A stretch of 5,361 bases of DNA, taken from assembly GCA_017940445.1 (NCBI GenBank), contig JAGAYQ010000363.1, forward strand, positions 1 through 5,361, read 5' to 3'. A program made the position numbers and the translations under genes. Of the stretch, positions 1-5,274 are shown piece after piece (the stretch's first letter is position 1; every line of letters begins with the position of its first letter). This stretch comes from Pyramidobacter sp. GTDB taxonomy: Bacteria; Synergistota; Synergistia; Synergistales; Dethiosulfovibrionaceae. The notes beneath the pieces were generated by a model. The model was given only the letters and a program-made list of their open reading frames with translations. It was not told the origin of the DNA and did no database searches.

Positions 1-258
1 CCAGATCGTGCCGATACGCCGCTGCGCCGATCGCAGTTCGCGACCGCGCGCGGACGCCATGTCCGTGCCGCCGGCAAGCACGCGGCCGGAGTCGGCCCGT
101 TCCATGCCGTTGATGCAGCGCAGCAGCGTCGATTTGCCCGCGCCGCTGGGGCCGATCACGGCCGTGAAGCTTCCCGCCGGAAAAGTTTCGCTGATGCCGT
201 TCAGCGCCATGCCGCCGGAAAATGAGCGGAACACGTTTTCCAGTTTGATTTCGATCAC
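1..258 (-). CDS. phnC: Phosphonate-type ABC transporter ATP-binding protein PhnC, N-terminal part (cut by window edge)
   Basis: This would be the cytoplasmic ATPase that powers import of the ligand captured by the adjacent binding protein. Translation from GTG at 258 gives 86 residues up to the window edge. They begin MIEIKLENV, carry a perfect Walker A motif GPSGAGKST at residues 36-44, and continue LLRCINGMERADSG, typical of PhnC/FbpC-like importer ATPases. The edge falls at RRIGTIW, just before the expected Q-loop glutamine, so signature and Walker B motifs lie outside. GTG is chosen because it gives the usual family N-terminus; the AAAGGGG upstream (271-277) is 12 bases away, which is long. 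A four-codon mini-ORF (ATG at 266, TGA at 257-255) overlaps the start as GTGA. The gene begins 23 bases after the phnD stop, so the two share an operon. The family is seen directly. The true ligand (phosphonate, phosphite or something else) cannot be read from this part. Confidence 0.93.
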   Translation of the reverse strand, partial: MIEIKLENVFRSFSGGMALNGISETFPAGSFTAVIGPSGAGKSTLLRCINGMERADSGRVLAGGTDMASARGRELRSAQRRIGTIW

Positions 259-281
259 AGCCGCATCAGTCCCCTTTATTG

Positions 282-1298
282 CTAATTGTTGATCTTTTTG
301 AGCAGCTCTTGCGCCCGGCGCTCGCCGTCGTAGTTGGAGTCCTTGCCCCAGGTGTAGCCTACCTGCGAGAACGCGGCGATCACCGCTTTGCCCTCGGGCG
401 TGGCGCCGATGTCGATCATCGCCTGGCCGAACGCCTTTTTGAAGTCCTCGTCCTGCATCACTGCCGAAACGGGCGAGACGCAGACCGCATCGTTGTAGAT
501 GCCCTCAGTTACGCCGATCACGTTCGTCTCGTGCCAGATATCTTCCTTGCGTCCCATCGAGCCCGTCCAGTCCTTGGCCGATCTCAGCTGGATGTGCGCG
601 AAGCTGACGATCACATCCGCCTGCTCGGCCGCCAGACGTGCCACAGACGCGCCGTGCGAGCTGGACTGCACGACGTGAGCCAGGTCCTTGATCGACTTGC
701 CGTAATTGGCCTGGAGCCACAGGCTGGGATAGATGTAGCCTGACGACGACGTTGCGCCCAGCACGCACCAGGTGGCCGCGTTCAGGTCATCCCACGTCAG
801 CTTTTCGCCCGCGTTCACCTTTGCGGCCAGAGCCTTGCCGCGGGCGCTGGGCCCGGCGATGATGATGCAGCGGTAGTATTCCGACAGATCGCCCTTGTAC
901 GCGCCGGGCGTGCCGTCGTTCCAGTCGCGGGGATCGAGCGAGTTCTTGCTGTACGCCTTGCGCAGCGCTGTCAGCAGCACTTCGGCTTCTCCTGAATACA
1001 GCGCGACCGTGCCGCCGGAGATGAATCCCGCGTCGGCCGTGCCCGCGCTGAGCGCTTCGGCGCACGCCTGATACGACGACGACACCGAGAGCGAGACGTT
1101 TTTCACGTCATAGCCGTGTTTTTTCAGCTCCGTCTGGAGCATCGCGCCGAGCGGCGCCGTCTTGGCCATGATGGCATCGGCGGCGTCGTAGGGCGAAATG
1201 GCGATCGCCAGACGATCCACCGTTTTCAGTCCGGCGGCAAACGCTCCAGTCGCGAACAGCGCCAGAAGCAGCGCGGCACAAAGAGATTTTTTCATCAT
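282..1298 (-). CDS. phnD: PhnD-type phosphate/phosphite/phosphonate ABC transporter substrate-binding protein
   Basis: This exported solute-binding protein captures a phosphonate-like ligand and delivers it to an ABC importer whose ATPase is the next gene. From ATG at 1298 it has 338 residues, normal for the family. Residues 1-21 form a signal peptide: MMKK, then a hydrophobic stretch, with likely cleavage after AFA. Family landmarks are ISPYDAAD (34-41), the FISGGTVALY strand (92-101), the ligand-loop motif ATSSSGYIYPS (182-192), SSHGASVARL (213-222) and the acidic residue in ADVIVSFAH. A strong Shine-Dalgarno AAGGAGG lies at 1304-1310. It is 5 bases from the ATG at 1298 and 8 from a second ATG at 1295, so either methionine may be used. 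A TTG-initiated extension to 1331 would bury the Shine-Dalgarno site and is unlikely. Family membership is clear; the substrate is uncertain because PhnD-like proteins serve several oxyanions and phosphonates. Control probably acts through the promoter and terminator upstream. Confidence 0.93.
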   Translation of the reverse strand: MMKKSLCAALLLALFATGAFAAGLKTVDRLAIAISPYDAADAIMAKTAPLGAMLQTELKKHGYDVKNVSLSVSSSYQACAEALSAGTADAGFISGGTVALYSGEAEVLLTALRKAYSKNSLDPRDWNDGTPGAYKGDLSEYYRCIIIAGPSARGKALAAKVNAGEKLTWDDLNAATWCVLGATSSSGYIYPSLWLQANYGKSIKDLAHVVQSSSHGASVARLAAEQADVIVSFAHIQLRSAKDWTGSMGRKEDIWHETNVIGVTEGIYNDAVCVSPVSAVMQDEDFKKAFGQAMIDIGATPEGKAVIAAFSQVGYTWGKDSNYDGERRAQELLKKINN

Positions 1299-1348
1299 AA
1301 GTTCCTCCTTCACAGTATACACCATGCACAAAGATTGCGGCGCAAACG

Positions 1349-1410
1349 AAAAAAGGCCGCGCGAAGAGAAGCCATACCCAAGGTGGTATGCCCCAGTCGC
1401 GCGGCCTTTT
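1349..1410 (-). terminator. Strong rho-independent terminator in the phnD leader (attenuator candidate)
   Basis: A perfect 10-bp GC-rich stem pairs 1397-1406 with 1355-1364 (TCGCGCGGCC/GGCCGCGCGA), extended by four A-U pairs. An inner 6-bp hairpin pairs CATACC (1385-1390) with GGTATG (1373-1378) around a 6-base loop. Read leftward it ends in six T's (1349-1354), a classic terminator. It follows the repeat-protein gene, which stops at 1466, and lies downstream of the promoter at 1430-1458 yet upstream of phnD. It could end the upstream transcript, attenuate phnDC, or end a small RNA of about 75 bases. The rightward reading has only four T's and no gene ahead of it. Confidence 0.85.
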
Positions 1411-1429
1411 GCGTTCCGTCGATGGCGAT

Positions 1430-1458
1430 ATTGTATCTTGCCGCAGGGCGCGTGTCAA
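1430..1458 (-). promoter_or_regulatory. Sigma-70-type promoter for the phnD leader
   Basis: Read leftward, a consensus -35 TTGACA (1453-1458) is followed after exactly 17 bases by -10 TACAAT (1430-1435). Eleven of twelve bases match the consensus. Transcription would start near 1423, giving phnD a leader of about 125 bases that holds the terminator hairpin. The -35 box begins only a few bases after the stop codon of the repeat-protein gene, so phnDC has its own promoter. Confidence 0.8.
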
Positions 1459-1465
1459 GAACAGC

Positions 1466-2281
1466 TCATTCCCAGACCCAGCGCCATGCTCTGCCGGCTT
1501 TTTCGGCCGTCCAGTCCCAGACGGAACCGGCCTTTTCACCGACGTAGGCGCCGCCGTCCTTTGTCTTCTGCCAGGCGTCGCGGCCCAGCTGAGCCGTCTT
1601 GTCCCATGCGGAGGCCCAGAAGCCGGGCTTCTCTTCGCCGTCGCTGGATGCCGGGGGCGGCTCTTTGCTTTCCCGCAGCGAGCGCCACAGCCCGCTGGCT
1701 TTCTCGCTCATCCAGTCCCAGGCGGAGCCGGCTTTTTCGCCGACATAGGCGCCGCCGTCTTTCGTCTTCTGCCAGGCGTCGCGGCCCAGCTGGGCCGTCT
1801 TGTCCCATGCGGAAGCCCAGAAGCCGGGACCTTCGGCGGCGGGCGGTTCGGGGGCGCTCTCGTCGTCCTCCCAGATCCAGTTCCAGAACGTCGTCGATTT
1901 TTCGCCGATCCAGCTGCCGCCGTCTTTGATGTTCTGCCAGGCGCGTTCGCCCATGCCGAGCGTGTAATCCCACGCGAAGGCTCGGCAGCGCGGGCAGCGC
2001 AGCAGTTCGCGCATCAGACGCTTGAAATTTTCCTTGGGCAGCACGTCCCACAGCGCGGAGAGCAGTCCTGCCGCTCCCTGCCATGTGAGACCGCCGCTCA
2101 GGAGCGCGGGAAGGCTTTTCCCGGCGAGCGCTCCCGCGCTTTTCAGCCGGTCCCACCAGTCGGGCGGATCGTCGGAGAGGATGAGCGAAGCCGCATCGAT
2201 CGCCGAATCGACGCCGACGGAGCGCGCGAAATGGCCGCAGAAGTGCGAGAAAAAGCTCTCGTTTTCAGCGTCAGCCGACAC
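1466..2281 (-). CDS. Tryptophan-rich repeat protein, open part of an interrupted lipoprotein gene
   Basis: I do not recognise this family. The open part has 271 residues in frame with a lipoprotein signal peptide upstream, from which a TGA at 2318-2320 separates it. GTG at 2281 is only the first possible internal start and has no Shine-Dalgarno site. About 24 residues are tryptophan, close to 9 percent. An N-terminal region (residues 1-96) holds DDPPDWWDRL and a hydrophobic helix-like stretch. Three 39-residue repeats follow at 97-135, 152-190 and 219-257, each ending in WNW or WDW, joined by acidic, proline-rich linkers. The first repeat is divergent and contains a CPRC motif. Within a repeat, segments starting AWDKTA, AWQKTK, VGEKAG and MSEKAS recur every 11 residues, a spacing typical of amphipathic membrane-surface helices (LEA and synuclein types). 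An envelope surface or membrane-binding role is inference. The coding frame is supported by the silent substitution pattern between repeats. Confidence 0.75.
   Translation of the reverse strand: MSADAENESFFSHFCGHFARSVGVDSAIDAASLILSDDPPDWWDRLKSAGALAGKSLPALLSGGLTWQGAAGLLSALWDVLPKENFKRLMRELLRCPRCRAFAWDYTLGMGERAWQNIKDGGSWIGEKSTTFWNWIWEDDESAPEPPAAEGPGFWASAWDKTAQLGRDAWQKTKDGGAYVGEKAGSAWDWMSEKASGLWRSLRESKEPPPASSDGEEKPGFWASAWDKTAQLGRDAWQKTKDGGAYVGEKAGSVWDWTAEKAGRAWRWVWE
1511..1627 (-). repeat. 39-codon repeat, copy 3 (C-terminal)
   Basis: This 117-base unit is about 92 percent identical to 1712-1828, with nine differences, all transitions. Eight are silent third-position changes and one replaces Ala by Val before the closing WDW. 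It encodes a unit that starts PGFWASAWDK and contains KTKDGGAYVGEK. Fourteen residues follow to the stop, and their TAEKAGRAW resembles the MSEKASGLW after copy 2, so the true repeat is somewhat longer than 39 residues. Confidence 0.9.
1712..1828 (-). repeat. 39-codon repeat, copy 2 (central)
   Basis: This unit is the near-identical partner of 1511-1627, in the same frame. A 28-residue linker with KEPPPASSDGEEK separates it from copy 3, and a 16-residue linker with EDDESAPEPPAAEG separates it from copy 1. Confidence 0.9.
1877..1993 (-). repeat. 39-codon repeat, copy 1 (diverged)
   Basis: It has the same length and register as the other copies, but my alignment by eye gives only 19 of 39 identical residues. 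Shared positions include the opening Pro, AWD, AWQ, KDGG, GEK and the closing W-x-W. It carries CPRCR in place of the region holding PGFW. The age difference suggests copies 2 and 3 arose by a later duplication. Confidence 0.75.
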
Positions 2282-2395
2282 GGGCGCGGCGTCCGGGCTC
2301 TGTGTCAGGCCGGATGCTCAGGCGCACGAAGCAAGCGCCAGCATGATAACGGTGAAATACAGAAAGCGCGCGATGGCGCGGCGGGAACGTCTCAC
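2282..2395 (-). pseudogene. Lipoprotein signal peptide and 5' part of the repeat-protein gene, broken by in-frame TGA
   Basis: GTG at 2395 sits 8 bases after a good Shine-Dalgarno AAGGAG (2404-2409). It encodes MRRSRRAIARF, a hydrophobic stretch, and lipobox LASC with the cysteine at residue 24. After one alanine comes TGA (2318-2320). The same frame then continues ASGLTQSPDAAPV directly into the open frame from 2281, with no further stop. The intact product would be about 309 residues, anchored by lipid in the envelope. The simplest reading is one base change (for example GGA to TGA), either a recent nonsense mutation or a sequence error. Programmed readthrough or selenocysteine is less likely. 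The frame was verified codon by codon. Confidence 0.8.
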
Positions 2396-2444
2396 GGGGA
2401 TCACTCCTTTTATCAGGGAAATCGCATCCTTAATAGATGTTTTA

Positions 2445-2473
2445 ATTGTAAAATAGGGATAAAATTTTGACAA
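2445..2473 (-). promoter_or_regulatory. Promoter for the tryptophan-rich lipoprotein gene
   Basis: Read leftward, TTGTCA (2468-2473) is followed after 17 bases by TACAAT (2445-2450). Each box matches consensus at five of six bases. The start would be near 2438, about 43 bases before the GTG at 2395. Its -35 bases overlap the rightward TTGACA at 2467-2472. Confidence 0.7.
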
Positions 2474-2495
2474 GCGCCGGCCAGAACTCTCTAAA
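2467..2495 (+). promoter_or_regulatory. Candidate distal promoter for the hydratase gene
   Basis: A perfect TTGACA (2467-2472) is followed after 17 bases by TCTAAA (2490-2495), which matches four of six bases. Transcription would begin near 2502 and give a leader of about 130 bases. The -35 box is shared, on opposite strands, with the leftward promoter. The weak -10 lowers confidence. Confidence 0.5.
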
Positions 2496-2538
2496 TGTGA
2501 ATAAAAAAGCGTTATGCCTTTGAATGAAAAAATGTGAT

Positions 2539-2567
2539 TTGCTTTTATAACGATGGTCGTTTATAGT
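2539..2567 (+). promoter_or_regulatory. Candidate proximal promoter for the hydratase gene, with palindrome in its spacer
   Basis: TTGCTT (2539-2544) is followed after 17 bases by TATAGT (2562-2567), which matches five of six consensus bases. The inverted repeat AACGA-TGG-TCGTT (2549-2561) fills the spacer, where a bound dimeric regulator could block or reposition RNA polymerase. The flanking TAT and TTATA extend the symmetry with one offset. Another AACGA occurs at 2572-2576. The regulator is unknown. Confidence 0.5.
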
Positions 2568-2629
2568 TGAAAACGAAAAAGAGAAACATTCATTGCTTCA
2601 TCATCATCTGAAAAAAGGGGCGTTTTATC

Positions 2630-4942
2630 ATGATCACGCTGATCGACAGACCGGTAACGCTGTTCGGGGGAAAGGCGCTTGTCGAGGACGCGGCGCGTCT
2701 TGACCGCAATGAACTGAACGCGCGCCTGGCGGAAAAGGGCGTGCGCTACGACGGCGCACTACCGTCGAAGCCGGGCGAGGGCACGATGGCCCGTTCCATC
2801 GTCGAGGCGCACCACACCGACCGGGGCGACGGACTGCTGCATCTCAAATTTGACGCGCTGACCTCTCACGACATCACCTACGTGGCGGCGCTGCAGACAG
2901 CCATCGCCTGCGGGCTGGAGCAGTTCCCCGTGCCCTATGTGCTGACCAACTGCCACAACAGCCTCTGCGCCGTCGGCGGCACGATCAACGAGGACGACCA
3001 CATGTTCGGCCTCACCGCCGTGCAGCGCTTCGGCGGCATCTTCGTGCCGCGCCATCTCGCCGTGATGCACCAGTATATGCGCGAGGCGGTCGCCATGAGC
3101 GGCGGCATGATCCTCGGCACCGACAGCCACACCCGCTACGGCGCGCTCGGCACGCTGTCGGTCGGCGAGGGCGGTCCGGAGATGGTCAAGCAGCTTCTCG
3201 GCAAGACGTATGATTTCGCCTGGCCGGGCGTGGTCGCCATTTATCTGCGGGGCAAGCCCCGTCCCGGCGTCGGGCCGCACGACGTGGCTCTCGCGATCAT
3301 CGGCGCCGTGTTCTCCAGCGGCTTTGTCAAGAACAAGGTGATGGAGTTCGTCGGACCCGGCGTGTCGAATCTGAGCGCCGAGTTCCGTCTCGGCATCGAC
3401 GTGATGACGACGGAGACGACGTGCTGGACTTCGATCTGGCGCACCGACGACGTGATCAAAAACTATTTCGGCGTGCACGGCCGTCCCGGCGACTTCAAGC
3501 GCATCGAGCCTGCCGAAGCCGCCTGCTACGACGCGGCCGTGATCGTCGATCTTGACGCGGTCGAGCCGATGATCGCCGTGCCCTTCCATCCCAGCAACGC
3601 CTGGACGATCGCCGACTTCAAAGCCAATGCCGGCGACATCCTGCGCAAGGCGGAGATGGACGCGCGCGAGCTGATGGACAATCCCGAGCTGGATATCGAC
3701 CTGGCTTCGCGCGTCAAAAACGGTCAGTTCCGCGTCGATCAGGGCGTCATCTGCGGCTGCGCGGGCGGCAACTTTGAAAACCTTGTCGCCGCAGCGCAGA
3801 TACTGGACGGCGGAGAAATTGGCTGCGGCGCGTTCGGCCTCAGCGTCTATCCTTCCAGCATGCCCGTCAACAAGGCGCTGATGGACGGCGGCTGGCTGCA
3901 AAAACTCGTTGCCGCGGGGGCGGTCAACTATCCCGCCTTCTGCGGGCCGTGCTTCGGCGCGGGCGAAACGCCCTGCAATACGGGCTTCAGCATCCGCCAC
4001 ACCACGCGCAACTTCCCCAACCGCGACGGCTCCAAGCCCAACGCCGGCCAGTGGTCGGCCGTGGCGCTCATGGACGCGCGGTCGATCGCGGCCACCGCGG
4101 CCAATGGCGGCGTGCTCACCAGCGCCTTTGAATATGCTGAACGCCTGAAGGAGCACGAGCCCTACACGTTCGACGCTTCCATCTATGAAAAGCGCGTCTA
4201 CAATGGCTTCGGTCATCCCAAGCCCGAAGTTGCCCTCCAGTACGGCCCCAACATCAAGCCCTGGCCGCAGATCGCGCCGCTGGCCGACAATCAGCTGCTG
4301 CTGGTCGCATCTGTCATCACCGATCCCGTGACGACGACCGACGAGCTGATCCCCTCCGGCGAGACCTCGTCGCTGAGAAGCAACCCGCTCAAGCTGGCCG
4401 AGTATGCTCTTCAGCGCAAAGATCCCAATTACGTGCCGAACGCCAAACGCGCTAAGGCTCTTGAAGAAGCACGCGCGCAGGCTGTGAAGAACGGCTCGGC
4501 CGTGTCCGAAGAAGCCGCAAAGCTGCTTGAGGCGGCAGGATTTGACGCGAAAAACACCGCCTTCGGCAGCCTGGTCTGCGCTGTCAAGCCCGGCGACGGC
4601 TCGGCGCGCGAGCAGGCCGCCAGCAGCCAGAAAATGCTGAACGGTGAGGCCAACATCGCCCGCGAGTACGCGACAAAGCGCTACCGCAGCAACCTCGTCA
4701 ACTGGGGCATGGCACCGTGGATCGTCTCTGACGAAGACCGCGCCAGGTTCCGCGTGGGGCAGTGGCTTGCCATTAAGGGCGTGCGCGCCTTCGTCGCCGG
4801 CACCGGCGAAACGGTCGCCGCCGAGCTCATCGACGGCGATAAGAAGATCCCCGTCACGCTCTCCCTCCCCGGCATCACCGAAGGCGAGCGAAAGATGCTC
4901 CTCGCCGGCTGCCTGATGAACGCGTACCGGGAGGAGAAATAG
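2630..4942 (+). CDS. Aconitase-superfamily hydratase (YbhJ-like)
   Basis: This complete 770-residue protein has the four-domain aconitase plan, so it probably dehydrates and rehydrates a hydroxy di- or tricarboxylate in the cytoplasm using a [4Fe-4S] cluster. Likely cluster ligands are Cys377 (in ICGCAGGNF) and Cys438 and Cys441 (FCGPCFG), matching the three aconitase cysteines. Other landmarks are GTDSHT (163-168), TTRNFPNR (458-465), TTTDELIPSG (568-577, the aconitase TTDHISxAG region) and the swivel-domain motif GDGSARE (655-661). That last motif keeps the catalytic serine (Ser658) and the arginine, but has alanine where aconitase has its second serine. The usual DH pair of the first domain appears as NCHNSLC (107-113). 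These changes argue against ordinary citrate aconitase and for a specialised hydratase; the substrate is unknown. ATG at 2630 follows AAGGGG at 2615-2620 by 9 bases. No terminator is visible before the carrier gene downstream, so the two are probably co-transcribed. Confidence 0.9.
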   Translation: MITLIDRPVTLFGGKALVEDAARLDRNELNARLAEKGVRYDGALPSKPGEGTMARSIVEAHHTDRGDGLLHLKFDALTSHDITYVAALQTAIACGLEQFPVPYVLTNCHNSLCAVGGTINEDDHMFGLTAVQRFGGIFVPRHLAVMHQYMREAVAMSGGMILGTDSHTRYGALGTLSVGEGGPEMVKQLLGKTYDFAWPGVVAIYLRGKPRPGVGPHDVALAIIGAVFSSGFVKNKVMEFVGPGVSNLSAEFRLGIDVMTTETTCWTSIWRTDDVIKNYFGVHGRPGDFKRIEPAEAACYDAAVIVDLDAVEPMIAVPFHPSNAWTIADFKANAGDILRKAEMDARELMDNPELDIDLASRVKNGQFRVDQGVICGCAGGNFENLVAAAQILDGGEIGCGAFGLSVYPSSMPVNKALMDGGWLQKLVAAGAVNYPAFCGPCFGAGETPCNTGFSIRHTTRNFPNRDGSKPNAGQWSAVALMDARSIAATAANGGVLTSAFEYAERLKEHEPYTFDASIYEKRVYNGFGHPKPEVALQYGPNIKPWPQIAPLADNQLLLVASVITDPVTTTDELIPSGETSSLRSNPLKLAEYALQRKDPNYVPNAKRAKALEEARAQAVKNGSAVSEEAAKLLEAAGFDAKNTAFGSLVCAVKPGDGSAREQAASSQKMLNGEANIAREYATKRYRSNLVNWGMAPWIVSDEDRARFRVGQWLAIKGVRAFVAGTGETVAAELIDGDKKIPVTLSLPGITEGERKMLLAGCLMNAYREEK

Positions 4943-5074
4943 GATTTTTGTTTTTCTACGTTGTAAAGGCGGGTGATTTACGGAATATGTGAATAACTAT
5001 CTTGAATTGTTGAGCGTACAGGGAATGAAAGAATTGAAGAGTTCGAAATCAAGCGTGAGAAAGGATCTGTTGTT
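4943..5074 (+). other. AT-rich intergenic gap between hydratase and carrier genes
   Basis: I see no convincing hairpin terminator here, only T-rich stretches just after the hydratase stop, and no promoter better than weak partial matches such as TTGTAA-17-AATATG. Co-transcription of both genes is therefore likely. The Shine-Dalgarno AAGGA for the next gene is at 5061-5065. Confidence 0.5.
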
Positions 5075-5215
5075 ATGAAATCGGAAAGAAAACTGGAAGT
5101 TCCTCACAGTCTGGTCATCATTGTCATAGTCATGCTGTTGGCGACACTGCTGACGTACATTGTTCCGGCAGGTTCGTATACTCGTATCAAAAGTGCGACC
5201 GGTCAGACGATGGTT
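5075..5215 (+). pseudogene. YfcC/DcuC-type carrier, first 47 codons, truncated by an IS3-family insertion
   Basis: The 47 host-derived residues match the N-terminus of YfcC-family (DcuC/ArcD-like) membrane carriers. A short basic start (MKSERKLEVPHS) is followed by one hydrophobic segment (residues about 13-30, LVIIVIVMLLATLLTYIV), then PAGSYTR and TGQTMV. Intact members run to roughly 450-500 residues with many membrane segments and move amino acids or carboxylates across the inner membrane. Next to the hydratase it probably carried the hydratase's substrate or product; that is inference. The start is ATG at 5075, 9 bases after AAGGA. Homology stops exactly where the insertion-sequence end begins at 5216. 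Translation then runs through 40 codons of insertion sequence to a stop ending at 5338, giving an 87-residue chimera unlikely to function. Its GC content is about 47 percent, clearly below the neighbouring hydratase gene. Confidence 0.85.
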
Positions 5216-5242
5216 TGGACTGTTCCCCGAGAAATAGACAAG

Positions 5243-5270
5243 AAAAAAAGCACCTGTCGTAGAAATGCTT
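5243..5270 (-). terminator. Weak terminator-like hairpin after the transposase gene
   Basis: Read leftward, AAGCA (5266-5270) can pair with TGCTT (5248-5252) around a 13-base loop, followed by a run of seven T's (5243-5249). The long T run fits a terminator, but the 5-bp stem is weak. Confidence 0.3.
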
Positions 5271-5274
5271 CAAA

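Noticed and set aside
1314..1319. TATACT (leftward) as a -10 box for phnD
   Set aside because: No -35 lies at proper spacing, and the start would fall within the Shine-Dalgarno site, removing it from the mRNA.
1299..1331. phnD start at TTG 1331 with an 11-residue extension
   Set aside because: The strong Shine-Dalgarno site lies inside that extension, and the signal peptide begins properly at the MMKK codons.
1372..1406. Resemblance of AAGGTGGTATG on the plus strand to a T-box antiterminator
   Set aside because: The match to the T-box core is poor, there is no specifier domain, and no rightward gene follows. The structure makes sense as a leftward terminator.
2285..2320. TGA as a selenocysteine codon with a downstream SECIS hairpin
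   Set aside because: The only hairpin starts about two bases after the TGA, has a bulged 6-bp stem and a 10-base loop without the expected features. A selenocysteine beside a lipobox would also be odd.
1388..2470. Long rightward open frame opposite the tryptophan-rich gene
   Set aside because: It has no Shine-Dalgarno site, an arginine/proline-rich shadow composition, and the nine repeat differences are silent only in the leftward frame.
2759..4216. 485-residue leftward open frame inside the hydratase gene
   Set aside because: The rightward frame is a clear aconitase-superfamily protein; this is a GC-rich antisense shadow without recognisable motifs.
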